Shown here in pieces: positions 45,090 through 53,288 of a stretch of 64,000 nt of DNA (its first letter is position 1; every line of letters begins with the position of its first letter). Below the pieces are notes generated by a model that worked only from the letters and a program-made list of their open reading frames with translations, had not been told where the DNA came from and searched no databases. The translations under genes were made by a program, and so were the position numbers. The stretch comes from Rhodoplanes azumiensis (GTDB taxonomy: Bacteria > Pseudomonadota > Alphaproteobacteria > Rhizobiales > Xanthobacteraceae), in the NCBI RefSeq assembly GCF_042682915.1, contig NZ_JBHUIW010000017.1, forward strand, positions 1 to 64,000, read 5' to 3'.

Positions 45090-46238
45090 ATGCCGGGAGA
45101 TGTCACGGGCGAGCCCGGGCGCGCCGAGATCGGGCGCGCAACGATCGGGCGCGCAACGATCGGGCGCGCCGAGACCATGCGGGCCATGGTGCTGGAGCGG
45201 CCGGGCACGCCGCTGGTGCTGCGCGAGCGGCCGGTGCCGCGCCCCGGGCCCGGCGACGTCTTGCTGCGGGTCGCGACCTGCGGGGTTTGCCGCACCGATC
45301 TCCACGTCGTCGACGGCGAGCTGACCCATCCCACACTCCCGATCATCCCCGGGCACGAGATCGTCGGTCGGGTGCTGGCGGTCGGCGCCGGCGTCGAGGG
45401 CTTCCACACGAATCAGCGGGTCGGCGTGCCGTGGCTCGGCGCCACCTGCGGGGTCTGTTCGTATTGCCGCGACGGACGCGAGAATCTCTGCGATGCGCCG
45501 CGCTTCACCGGCTACACGCGCGACGGTGGCTACGCGACCCATGCGCTCGCCGACCATCGCTACTGCTTCGCGCTGCCGGACGGCGCCGGCGGTGGCGCGC
45601 TCGACGATGCCCACATGGCGCCGCTCCTGTGCGCCGGGCTGATCGGCTGGCGCAGCTACCGGCTGGCGGGCGAGGGGATGGCCGGCGAGGGGCGAGTGCT
45701 CGGCCTCTACGGCTTCGGTGCTGCGGCCCACATCCTCACCCAGGTCGCCGTGCAGCAGGGGCACCGCGTCTTCGCCTTCACGCGCGCCGGCGACGCCGCC
45801 TCGCAGGCCTTCGCCCGGCGGGTCGGGGCCGAATGGGCCGGCGCCGCCGACGCGCCGCCGCCCGCGCCGCTCGACGCCGCCATCATCTTCGCGCCGGTCG
45901 GAGCGCTGGTGCCGGCGGCCCTGCGGACGGTGCGCAAGGGCGGTCGGGTCGTCTGTGCCGGTATCCACATGTCCGACATCCCGAGCTTCCCCTATGCGAT
46001 CCTGTGGGAGGAGCGCCAGCTCGTCTCGGTCGCCAACCTGACCCGCGAGGATGCCCGGTCGTTCTTCGCGGCGCTGCCGTCGCTCGACCTGAAGACCGAG
46101 GTGACGGTCTATCCGCTGACCCGCGCGGAGGATGCGCTCGCCGACCTCCGGACCGGCCGGCTGCAGGGCGCAGCGGTGCTCGGGTGCGCGGACGTCGACG
46201 AAAAGACGTGCTTGGTCAAAGGGTCACGTCTCGCCTAA
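45090..46238 (+). CDS. Zinc-dependent medium-chain alcohol dehydrogenase
   Basis: 382 residues. Catalytic zinc residues in CGVCRTDLHVVDG and PGHEIVGRV; structural zinc site with four Cys in CGVCSYCRDGRENLC; Rossmann loop LGLYGFGAAAHILTQVA. Closest in style to the AdhA-like alcohol dehydrogenases that lack a long C-terminal extension. Start: ATG 45090 has a strong GGAGG 6 nt upstream, which adds a repeat-coded stretch (GRATIGRATIGRAE) before the conserved MRAMVLERPG; ATG 45177 lacks a site. It probably oxidises an alcohol or aldehyde intermediate of the surrounding catabolic genes, but the substrate is unknown. Confidence 0.92.
   Translation: MPGDVTGEPGRAEIGRATIGRATIGRAETMRAMVLERPGTPLVLRERPVPRPGPGDVLLRVATCGVCRTDLHVVDGELTHPTLPIIPGHEIVGRVLAVGAGVEGFHTNQRVGVPWLGATCGVCSYCRDGRENLCDAPRFTGYTRDGGYATHALADHRYCFALPDGAGGGALDDAHMAPLLCAGLIGWRSYRLAGEGMAGEGRVLGLYGFGAAAHILTQVAVQQGHRVFAFTRAGDAASQAFARRVGAEWAGAADAPPPAPLDAAIIFAPVGALVPAALRTVRKGGRVVCAGIHMSDIPSFPYAILWEERQLVSVANLTREDARSFFAALPSLDLKTEVTVYPLTRAEDALADLRTGRLQGAAVLGCADVDEKTCLVKGSRLA
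45128..45172 (+). repeat. Three 15-bp repeats in the 5' coding end of the alcohol dehydrogenase
   Basis: GATCGGGCGCGCAAC at 45128 and 45143, then a diverged copy at 45158. They encode a GRATI-type repeat that is not part of the conserved fold, so recent expansion in an unstructured N-terminus. Confidence 0.85.
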
Positions 46239-46384
46239 GGGAAAATACTTCCATCAGGGCGGAACCTCCCTCCGCCCCGGCCGTTCTATGTCGGAGTGTC
46301 ACCGGGTCGACCATGCGGGGGTCCGCTCCTCGCATCGCCCATGAACTCATCATCAATCGGGGCGGGGAGCGGACGAGGGACAGC

Positions 46385-47179
46385 ATGGCTGTTGCGCGCA
46401 GGATTCGTCGACGCGGCTGGATGACGGCCGCCAACAAGGCCAACCAGACGGTGGAGCCGAAGCGGCCGGTGGTGCGCCATCTCGCGGTGCGCTCGCGCGC
46501 CGGCGGGTCGCTCGCCGAGGCCAAGGCCTATGTGTTCGTGGTGGAAGGGGCCGTGATCGACACGGTGCTGCCCTCGACGAACTGCTGGCTGCAGACGCTG
46601 ACCGAGTTCGGCCACACGTTCCGCACCGCCGACGTCCATCGTTATCACGGCCTGGATCCCGACGCACAGCTCGACGCCCTGCTGCCGTCGCCCGACGAGC
46701 CGGAGACCAAGGCGTTCATCCTCGCGAAATATCGCATGCGATGGACCGGCGAGGTGATGCCGACGCTGCGTCCCTTCCCGGGCGTGCGCGAGCTGATCCT
46801 GGATCTCGCCTCGCGCGGTGCCGCGGTGGCTTTGGTGACCCACGCCCGCGGTGACGAGCTGACCCGGACCCGGGCATTGCTGGGGTTCGACGAGACCGTG
46901 GCGATCGTGTCGGGTGACGACGTCGCGCGCGGCATGCCGCATGCCGACCGCATCGGCGCGGCGCTCGGCCGGCTCGCCGTTCGTCACCCCGGCGATGCCC
47001 TCGTCATCGGAGCGAGCCCTTGGGACGCCGAGGCGGCGCACGCCGCGCACACGCGGTCGGTCGGGATGCTCACCGGCCTGTTCGCCCGCGCCGATCTGCT
47101 CGAGGCCGGCTGCCAGTCCGTCTTCCTCGATGCCAAGAGCCTCGCCGGCGCGCTCGCCACGCCGGAGATCGCGGCTTGA
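46385..47179 (+). CDS. HAD-fold protein with degenerate catalytic motifs (pseudo-phosphatase)
   Basis: 264 residues. A basic N-terminal extension (RRIRRRGWM, about 45 residues) precedes a phosphoglycolate-phosphatase-like HAD domain. The fold is recognisable: cap region, FPGVRELILDLASRGAAVAL, VTHARGDELTRTRALLGFD, GDDVARGMPHADRIGAAL and IGASPWDAEAAHAA. Motif I should read FDxDGT but is FVVEGA, so the nucleophile is V52 and the acid E54. Motif III Lys is M184, and motif IV GDSxxD is GASPWD with A210. Only T152 (motif II) and D214 remain. Hydrolase activity is not expected. GAGGGA lies 4-6 nt before ATG 46385. Function unknown, perhaps a metabolite-binding regulator. Confidence 0.85.
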   Translation: MAVARRIRRRGWMTAANKANQTVEPKRPVVRHLAVRSRAGGSLAEAKAYVFVVEGAVIDTVLPSTNCWLQTLTEFGHTFRTADVHRYHGLDPDAQLDALLPSPDEPETKAFILAKYRMRWTGEVMPTLRPFPGVRELILDLASRGAAVALVTHARGDELTRTRALLGFDETVAIVSGDDVARGMPHADRIGAALGRLAVRHPGDALVIGASPWDAEAAHAAHTRSVGMLTGLFARADLLEAGCQSVFLDAKSLAGALATPEIAA

Positions 47180-47462
47180 GATCGAGAGTCGAGATCGCGG
47201 GCCGAGGCCGGGCCGTGACACATATCCGTTCCGTCATATGACTTGGACGTGACGTGGACGCCGTGACCTGGACGCCGTGACGTGGGCGCCGCCGCGACCG
47301 ACCCGTCGCGGCGGCTTTCTCGTCGATCCGACAATCTGCGACGAAGATCGAGGCGGTGCCGGGTCGCGACCGGCTTGCCGGCCGGCGGCCGGGGCGCATA
47401 AGCTCTCCCATCAAACAACACGAGCGCCCGGCCGCATGGACCGGAGCGCCGAGGGAGCGCCG

Positions 47463-48509
47463 ATGACCGATCTCTTCACACGCCCGAAATCCGTTCCGTC
47501 ACCCGCCGCGTCGTCACGCCGGCCGTCACGCCGGCTGTCGCGACGCGCCTGCGTGGTGCTGGCCGCCGTCGCCGCGACGACCCTCGGGCTGGCCGCCACG
47601 GCGGTCGCCGCCCTCGATTATCCGACCCGACCGGTGCGCTGGATCGTGTCCTATCCGCCGGGCGGCGCGACCGACATCACGGCGCGCCTGGTCGGTCAGG
47701 CCGTGTCGGAGCGGCTCGGCCAGCAGATCATCATCGAGAACCGCGCCGGCGCCGGCAACAACATCGGCACCGAGATCGCCGTGAACGCGGCGCCGGACGG
47801 CTACACGCTGTTCTTCGTCAACCCGGCCAACACCATCAACGCCACGCTCTACAAGAAGCTGTCGTTCGACTTCGTGCGTGACATCCAGGGCGTCGCCGGC
47901 ATCATCCGCGTGCCCAACGTGATGGTCGTGAACCCGTCGGTGCCGGCCAAGACCGTGCAGGAGTTCATCGACTGGGTGAAGGCCAATCCCGGCAAGGTCA
48001 ACCTCGCCTCCTCGGGCAACGGCACCTCGATCCATCTGTCGGGCGAATTGTTCATGGCGATGACCGGCGCCAAGATGACCCATGTGCCGTATCGCGGCTC
48101 GGCCCCGGCCGTCACGGATCTGCTCGCCGGCCAGGTGCACGTGATGTTCGACAATCTTCCGTCGGCGATCGAGCACATCCGGGCCGGCCGGCTGCGGGCG
48201 CTCGCCGTCACCACGGCGGAGCGCTCGGCCATGCTGCCCGACGTGCCGACCGTCGCCGAGACCGTGAAGGGCTACGAGGCGAGCGGCATCTTCGGCATGG
48301 GCATCCAGAAGGCGGCCCCGAAGGAGATCGTCGACAAGCTCAACGCCGCGGTGAACGAGTCGCTCGACGATCCCAAGCTGAAGACGCGGCTCGTCGAGCT
48401 CGGCGGCATCGTGATGAAGACGACACCGGCCGAGTTCCAGAAGACCATCGAGGACGAGACGGCGAAGTGGGGCAAGGCCGTGCAGTTCTCCGGCGCCTCG
48501 GTGGACTGA
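47463..48509 (+). CDS. TctC/Bug-family tripartite tricarboxylate transporter receptor (copy 2)
   Basis: 348 residues: basic N-terminus rich in Arg/Ser, signal core about 29-47, then YPTRPVRWIVSYPPGGATDI with an intact PPGGxxD ligand loop, VENRAGAGNNIGTEIA, APDGYTLFFVNPANTINATL, THVPYRGSAPAVTDLLAGQV. The end KWGKAVQFSGASVD matches copy 3 almost exactly, so copies 2 and 3 are close paralogues. GGGAG precedes ATG 47463 at 5 nt. A family B element starts 24 nt after the stop, the same distance as for copy 1. Confidence 0.94.
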   Translation: MTDLFTRPKSVPSPAASSRRPSRRLSRRACVVLAAVAATTLGLAATAVAALDYPTRPVRWIVSYPPGGATDITARLVGQAVSERLGQQIIIENRAGAGNNIGTEIAVNAAPDGYTLFFVNPANTINATLYKKLSFDFVRDIQGVAGIIRVPNVMVVNPSVPAKTVQEFIDWVKANPGKVNLASSGNGTSIHLSGELFMAMTGAKMTHVPYRGSAPAVTDLLAGQVHVMFDNLPSAIEHIRAGRLRALAVTTAERSAMLPDVPTVAETVKGYEASGIFGMGIQKAAPKEIVDKLNAAVNESLDDPKLKTRLVELGGIVMKTTPAEFQKTIEDETAKWGKAVQFSGASVD

Positions 48510-48816
48510 CGGCGGCGATCGCTGGTGCGGCTCGTCATGCCCGGCCTCGTGCCGGGCATCCACGTCTTCGGACGTCTGACCGCAAAAGCCGTGGATGGCC
48601 GGGACAAGCCCGGCCATGACGGAGCGGGATGCGCGGGCTGTCGCCGGTCGACGCAGGCCGACAAGCCGCGGCGCTTCGCTCACCTCCGATTCACGGTCCG
48701 ACGAAGGTTCGGTTGTCCGTGACGGTCGACACCCCTTACGATTGTCGCAACCAGAAGCCGAGCGAATCGGCCGGACCTGACAGGTGGCGGCGACGTGCCG
48801 CGATGGAGGAATGGAA
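48510..48816. other. Intergenic region between tctC copies 2 and 3
   Basis: About 310 bp. The first third is the family B repeat (48534-48622); the rest (48623-48816) is unremarkable GC-rich sequence leading to the Shine-Dalgarno of copy 3. No gene. Confidence 0.5.
48534..48622. repeat. Intergenic palindromic element, family B, copy 2
   Basis: About 89 bp, GTCATGCCCGGCCTCGTGCC at the left end, ending with GACAAGCCCGGCCATGACGG at the right; nearly identical in layout to the copy at 44925 and also 24 nt beyond a tctC stop. Confidence 0.88.
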
Positions 48817-49827
48817 ATGCGAGTTTTCGGACAATTCGGCTCGCGCCTGGCGGCGGTCGCGGCGACGGCCGCGACGATAGGGCTGACGGCGAGCCTCGCG
48901 TCGGGCGGCACGGCGTTCGCCGACGACGCGGCGGATTATCCCAATCGGCCGGTGCGCATCGTGGTGGCGTATCCGCCCGCCGGCACCACCGACATCCTGG
49001 CCCGCATCGTCGGCCAGCATTTGTCGGAGACGCTCGGCCAGCAGTTCATCGTCGAGAACAAGCCCGGCGCCGGCAACAATATCGGCACCGAGATGGTGGT
49101 GAACTCGGCGCCCGACGGCTACACGCTGCTGCTCGTCAACCCGGCCAACGGCATCAATGCGAGCCTCTACAAGAAGCTCTCGTTCAATTTCCTGCGCGAC
49201 ATCGCGCCGGTCGCCGGCATCGTTCGGGTGCCGAACGTGATGGAGGTCAACCCGAATTTCCCGGCCAAGACGGTCGCGGAGTTCATCGCCTACGCCAAGG
49301 CCAATCCCGGCAAGGTGAACATGGCCTCGTCGGGCAACGGCACCTCGGTGCATCTGTCGGGCGAGATGCTGATGGCGATGACCGGCATCAAGATGACCCA
49401 CGTGCCGTATCGCGGCGCCGGCCCGGCGCTCACCGATCTGATCGGAGGCACCGTGGACGTGATCTTCGACAACCTGCCCTCGTCGATCGCCCACATCCAG
49501 TCCGGCAAGCTGCGCGCACTGGCCGTCACCACCGACACGCCCTCCGATCAGCTTCCCGGCGTGCCGACCGTCGCGGCGACCGTGCCGGGCTACGAGGCGA
49601 GCGCCTGGTTCGGCTTCGGCGCCCCGAAGAGCACGCCGCCGGCCGTGATCGCCAAGCTCAACGCCGCCGTGAACAAGGCGCTCGCCGATCCCAAGGTGAA
49701 GGCCCGCCTCGCCGAGCTCGGCGGCACCCCGCTCGTCGGCCCGCCCGAGGCGTTCGGAAAAGTGATGAAGGACGAGACCGAGAAGTGGGAGAAGGTGGTC
49801 AAGTTCTCCGGCGCCAGCGTGGACTGA
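48817..49827 (+). CDS. TctC/Bug-family tripartite tricarboxylate transporter receptor (copy 3)
   Basis: 336 residues. Start ATG 48817 is preferred over ATG 48811 because GGAGGA ends directly before 48811 and lies 6 nt from 48817. Signal peptide 1-33 (cleavage near AFADD), then YPNRPVRIVVAYPPAGTTDI (PPAGxxD, one Gly to Ala), VENKPGAGNNIGTEMV, APDGYTLLLVNPANGINASL and THVPYRGAGPALTDLIGGTV. Close paralogue of copy 2, probably by tandem duplication. A family A element begins 11 nt after the stop. Confidence 0.94.
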   Translation: MRVFGQFGSRLAAVAATAATIGLTASLASGGTAFADDAADYPNRPVRIVVAYPPAGTTDILARIVGQHLSETLGQQFIVENKPGAGNNIGTEMVVNSAPDGYTLLLVNPANGINASLYKKLSFNFLRDIAPVAGIVRVPNVMEVNPNFPAKTVAEFIAYAKANPGKVNMASSGNGTSVHLSGEMLMAMTGIKMTHVPYRGAGPALTDLIGGTVDVIFDNLPSSIAHIQSGKLRALAVTTDTPSDQLPGVPTVAATVPGYEASAWFGFGAPKSTPPAVIAKLNAAVNKALADPKVKARLAELGGTPLVGPPEAFGKVMKDETEKWEKVVKFSGASVD

Positions 49828-49838
49828 CCACCCGTGCC

Positions 49839-49939
49839 GTGATTCCGGGACGGTGCGAAGCACCGGACCCGGAATCCAGCCTGGGACTCGGAGCGTGTTA
49901 CTGGATTCCGGGTTCGTGTGCTTCGGCGCGCGCCCTGGA
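49839..49939. repeat. Intergenic palindromic element, family A, copy 2
   Basis: About 100 bp: GTGATTCCGGGACGGTGCG at left, CCCGGAATCCAG and CTGGATTCCGGG in the middle, GCGCGCGCCCTGGAC at right. Directly after tctC copy 3 and upstream of the dehydratase. Confidence 0.78.
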
Positions 49940-50022
49940 CGGACCACCCGGGAATCCCGGATTGCGCTCCGCGCCGTCCGGGCTACGCTGACGGACCCCC
50001 TTCCGAACCCGCCGGCACTCCC

Positions 50023-51753
50023 GTGACCTCTCGCAAGAAGACTCCCGAGACGCTGCGCAGCCATCGCTGGTTCGGCGTCTCCGATCTACGCTCCTTCGGC
50101 CATCGCTCGCGGCTGCGCCAGCTCGGCTACGACTCGGCCGACTGGGCGGGCCGGCCGGTGATCGGCATCGTCAACACCTGGAGCGACATCAATCCCTGCC
50201 ACGGCCATCTGCGCGCGCGCGCCGTGGACGTGAAGCGCGGCGTGCTGCAGGCCGGCGGCCTGCCGATCGAGCTGCCGGCCATGTCGCTCGCCGAGCCGAT
50301 CGTGAAGCCCTCGGCGATGCTCTATCGCAACTTCCTCGCGATGGAGACCGAGGAGCTGTTGCGCAGCCATCCGATCGACGGCGTCGTGCTGATGGGCGGC
50401 TGCGACAAGACCACGCCGGGCCTCCTGATGGGCGCCATCAGCATGGGCCTGCCGGCCATCTACGTGCCGGCCGGGCCGATGCTGCGCGGCCACTGGCGCG
50501 GCGAGACGCTCGGCTCCGGGTCGGATGCCTGGAAGTACTGGGACGAGAAGCGCGCCGGCCGTATCGGCGAGGCCGAGTGGACCGAAATCGAGGGCGGCAT
50601 CGCGCGCTCCTACGGCACCTGCATGGTGATGGGCACGGCCGCCACCATGATGGCGATCGCCGAGGCGCTCGGCTTCACGCTGCCCGGCGCCTCGTCGATT
50701 CCGGCCGTCGACGCCTCGCATTCGCGCATGGCCGCGGCCTCGGGCCGCCGCATCGTGGACATGGTGTGGGACGATCTGACCCCCGCCCGAATTCTGTCTC
50801 CGGCCGCGTTCGACAACGCCATAAAGGTCCACATGGCGATGGGCGGCTCGACCAACGCCATCATCCATCTGGTCGCGATGGCGCGCCGCGCCGGGCTCGC
50901 CATCGACATGGCGCGCTTCGACGCCATCTCCCGCGCGATTCCCGTGCTCGCCAACGTGCGTCCGTCCGGCCGATGGCTGATGGAGGATTTCTATTACGCC
51001 GGCGGTCTGCGGGCGCTCATGGGAGAGTTGCGCGAAGAGCTCGATCTCTCCTGCGTCGGCGTGTCCGGATCGGCGCTCGGCGCGGCGCTGGACGGCGCCC
51101 GCGTGCATCACCCCGACATCATCCGCACGCTCGCCGACCCGGTGTCGCGGGCCGGTGCCACCGCGGTGCTGACCGGAAACCTCGCGCCGCGCGGCTGCGT
51201 GATGAAGCCGCCGGCCGCCGACCCGCGCCTGTTGAAGCACTGCGGCCCGGTGCTCGCCTTCGAAGATTACGACGAGATGGCGGCGGCGGTCGATCGCGAC
51301 GACCTCGACGTGACGCCCGACCACGTGCTGGTGCTGAAGAACGCCGGCCCCAAGGGCGGCCCCGGCATGCCCGAATGGGGCATGCTGCCGATCCCGAAGA
51401 AGCTCGTGCGCGCCGGTGTGCGCGACATGGTGCGGGTGTCGGACGGGCGGATGAGCGGGACGAGCTACGGCGCCTGCATTCTCCACGTCTGCCCGGAGAG
51501 CTTCGTGGGCGGCCCGCTGGCGCTGGTGCGGACCGGCGATCGGCTGGAGGTCGACGCCGACGGGCGGCGCATTCACCTGCATGTCGGCGAGGAGGAGCTG
51601 GCCCGCCGCCGCGCCGCCTGGACGCCGCCGCCGGCGCGCTTCGAGCGGGGGTGGGGCGCCATGTACTCGGCCCATGTCGGCCAGGCCGACGAAGGCTGCG
51701 ACTTCGACTTTCTCACCGGCACGGCCCCGACGGCGGAGCCGGAGATTCATTGA
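50023..51753 (+). CDS. IlvD/Edd-family dehydratase, probable pentonate/aldonate dehydratase
   Basis: Iron-sulfur dehydratase converting a sugar acid to its 2-keto-3-deoxy derivative (or a dihydroxyacid to a ketoacid). 576 residues. Cluster cysteines: NPCHGHL, MGGCDKTTPG and SYGTCMVMGTA. MGGSTNAIIHL and SDGRMSGTSYGACILHVCPE are family signatures. The opening (RSHRWFGVSDLRSFGHRSRL) and length match the L-arabonate/D-xylonate/galactonate dehydratase branch rather than IlvD proper. GTG 50023 is the start with no good ribosome site; translation may be weak or the start may differ. The DapA-family lyase at 54856 could act on its product. Confidence 0.88.
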   Translation: MTSRKKTPETLRSHRWFGVSDLRSFGHRSRLRQLGYDSADWAGRPVIGIVNTWSDINPCHGHLRARAVDVKRGVLQAGGLPIELPAMSLAEPIVKPSAMLYRNFLAMETEELLRSHPIDGVVLMGGCDKTTPGLLMGAISMGLPAIYVPAGPMLRGHWRGETLGSGSDAWKYWDEKRAGRIGEAEWTEIEGGIARSYGTCMVMGTAATMMAIAEALGFTLPGASSIPAVDASHSRMAAASGRRIVDMVWDDLTPARILSPAAFDNAIKVHMAMGGSTNAIIHLVAMARRAGLAIDMARFDAISRAIPVLANVRPSGRWLMEDFYYAGGLRALMGELREELDLSCVGVSGSALGAALDGARVHHPDIIRTLADPVSRAGATAVLTGNLAPRGCVMKPPAADPRLLKHCGPVLAFEDYDEMAAAVDRDDLDVTPDHVLVLKNAGPKGGPGMPEWGMLPIPKKLVRAGVRDMVRVSDGRMSGTSYGACILHVCPESFVGGPLALVRTGDRLEVDADGRRIHLHVGEEELARRRAAWTPPPARFERGWGAMYSAHVGQADEGCDFDFLTGTAPTAEPEIH

Positions 51754-51761
51754 GAGTGCGC

Positions 51762-51866
51762 AGTCATGCCGGGGCGCTGCACAGCAGCGAACCCGGCATC
51801 CGGCGACGAGCTCCGAGTGCTCGGCTGGGTTCCGGGTTCGGCGCTGTGCGCCGCCACGGAACGCCA
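51762..51866. repeat. Intergenic palindromic element, family A, diverged copy 3
   Basis: About 105 bp: GTCATGCCGGGGCGCTGC at left, GCGAACCCGGCATCC and GGGTTCCGGGTTCGGC in the middle, GCGCCGCCACGGAAC at right. More diverged than the other copies. Lies 9 nt after the dehydratase stop. Confidence 0.7.
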
Positions 51867-51900
51867 GAGCACACGATGCCAGCTCTCAGAACCAGGTTCT

Positions 51901-51990
51901 CGTCATGCCCGCGCTCGTCGCGGGCATCCGCGAACTTCGAGCCTCGCACCAGCAAGATCGTGGATGGCCGGGACGAGCCCGGCCATGACG
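51901..51990. repeat. Intergenic palindromic element, family B, copy 3
   Basis: About 90 bp: CGTCATGCCCGCGCTCGTCG at left with a GCCCGCG/CGCGGGC sub-hairpin, GACGAGCCCGGCCATGACG at right. Ends 33 nt from the stop of tctC copy 4, which reads toward it on the minus strand. Confidence 0.85.
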
Positions 51991-52023
51991 AAGGACGAAA
52001 GCCGTTGTCGACGAGGGTCGTTC

Positions 52024-53004
52024 TCACACCGGCTCGAAGTTGACCGACTTCAGAAGCTCGCTGTTGCGCTTCACGTCCTTGACGATGAAGTCGGCGAACT
52101 CCTGCGGCGTGCCGCTGACCGGGTCGATGCCGAACTCGGCGAGCTTGCCGGAGGCGGCGAGATCCTTGATGGCGGCGTTGCAGGCGGCGTTGAGGGCCGT
52201 GACGGTCGCGGCCGGCATGTCCTTCGGTCCCCACACGCCGTACCAGGTCGCGTATTCGAGGCCCGGCATGCCGCTCTCGGCCGCGGTCGGGATCTCGGGG
52301 GCGAGGGCGGCCCGGGTCTTCGCCGTGACGGCGAGCGCCTTGACGTTGCCGCCGCGCGCCATCGGCAGGAGCGCCAGCACCGGGTCGATCATCAGCTGCA
52401 CGTGCCCGGCGGCGACGTCGGTGAGGCCCGGCGCCGTGCCGCGATAGGGGGCGATCGTCAGGTTGAGGCCGGCGAGCTTGTTGAACAGAACCGTGGCGAG
52501 ATGGCCCGGCGCACCGAGCGCCGCCGTCGCGAAGGTCCACTTGTCGGGCTGCTTCTTCGCATCCGCGACCACCTCGGTGATGGTCTTGAACGGCAGGCCC
52601 GGCGCCATCACGAGCAGCATCGGGGCCTCGCCGACGCGCGCGATCGGCGTGAAGTCCGTCACCGGGTCGTAGGGCGGGCTCTTCATCACCTGCTTGGCCA
52701 TGGTGTGCGTCATGGCCGAGAACAAAAGCGTGGTGCCGTCCGGCTCGGCCGAGCGCACGGCCGAGCCGCCGATCGAGCCGTTCGCCCCGCCGCGGTTCTC
52801 CACCACGATCGTCAGGCCGTATTTCTCCTTCAGCTTCTCGGCGAGCAGGCGGGCGAACACGTCGACGCCGCCACCGGCCGCGAACGGCACGACGAGGCGG
52901 ATCGGCCGCTTGGGCAGCGCGTCGGTCTGCGCGACGGCCGGCGCGAGGCCGAGCGTCCCGAGGGTCGCGGTGGTGGCGATCAGAAAGTCCCGGCGATGGA
53001 TCAT
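52024..53004 (-). CDS. TctC/Bug-family tripartite tricarboxylate transporter receptor (copy 4)
   Basis: 326 residues from ATG 53004. N-terminus MIHRRDFLIATTATLGTLG has a twin-arginine look, unlike the Sec signals of the other copies. Then KRPIRLVVPFAAGGGVDVFA, VENRGGANGSIGGSAV, EPDGTTLLFSAMTHTMA, APYRGTAPGLTDVAAGHV. It differs clearly from copies 1-3, so is an older paralogue. AAGGA lies 8 nt upstream. It follows the MFS gene by 284 bp with a strong terminator in between, so it needs its own promoter in 53005-53240. Confidence 0.93.
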   Translation of the reverse strand: MIHRRDFLIATTATLGTLGLAPAVAQTDALPKRPIRLVVPFAAGGGVDVFARLLAEKLKEKYGLTIVVENRGGANGSIGGSAVRSAEPDGTTLLFSAMTHTMAKQVMKSPPYDPVTDFTPIARVGEAPMLLVMAPGLPFKTITEVVADAKKQPDKWTFATAALGAPGHLATVLFNKLAGLNLTIAPYRGTAPGLTDVAAGHVQLMIDPVLALLPMARGGNVKALAVTAKTRAALAPEIPTAAESGMPGLEYATWYGVWGPKDMPAATVTALNAACNAAIKDLAASGKLAEFGIDPVSGTPQEFADFIVKDVKRNSELLKSVNFEPV

Positions 53005-53239
53005 GGTGCTGTCCTTCTTCATGCTCGTGCGGAAGACGGGCAAGACGCCCGAGTGAACGGCGCCGCCGCCCGGAGGGCAGCGGCGGTGACGAGACGCGTT
53101 CGGCGCGCGAGGTGCGCGCCGCATTTCGAAGGCGTGGATGAAGCCCGAGGGCCGAAGACGTCGAAGTCGAAGATCGAAAGTTCGAGATCCCGAAGTCCGG
53201 ACCGAAGAATCCGGGAACGCCAAGACGGACGTCGAAACG

Positions 53240-53276
53240 AAGAGAAAATGGCCGGCCCGAAACCGCGGGCCGGCCG
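53240..53276 (-). terminator. Rho-independent terminator after the MFS gene
   Basis: On the minus strand, GGCCGGCCCG (plus 53275-53266) pairs with CGGGCCGGCC (plus 53259-53250) across a 6-nt loop, followed by ATTTTCTCTT. A 10-bp GC stem with a T-rich tail, 13 nt after the MFS stop. It ends the iclR, dapA-like, MFS transcription unit before tctC copy 4. Confidence 0.85.
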
Positions 53277-53288
53277 AGGTGCCCCAGG

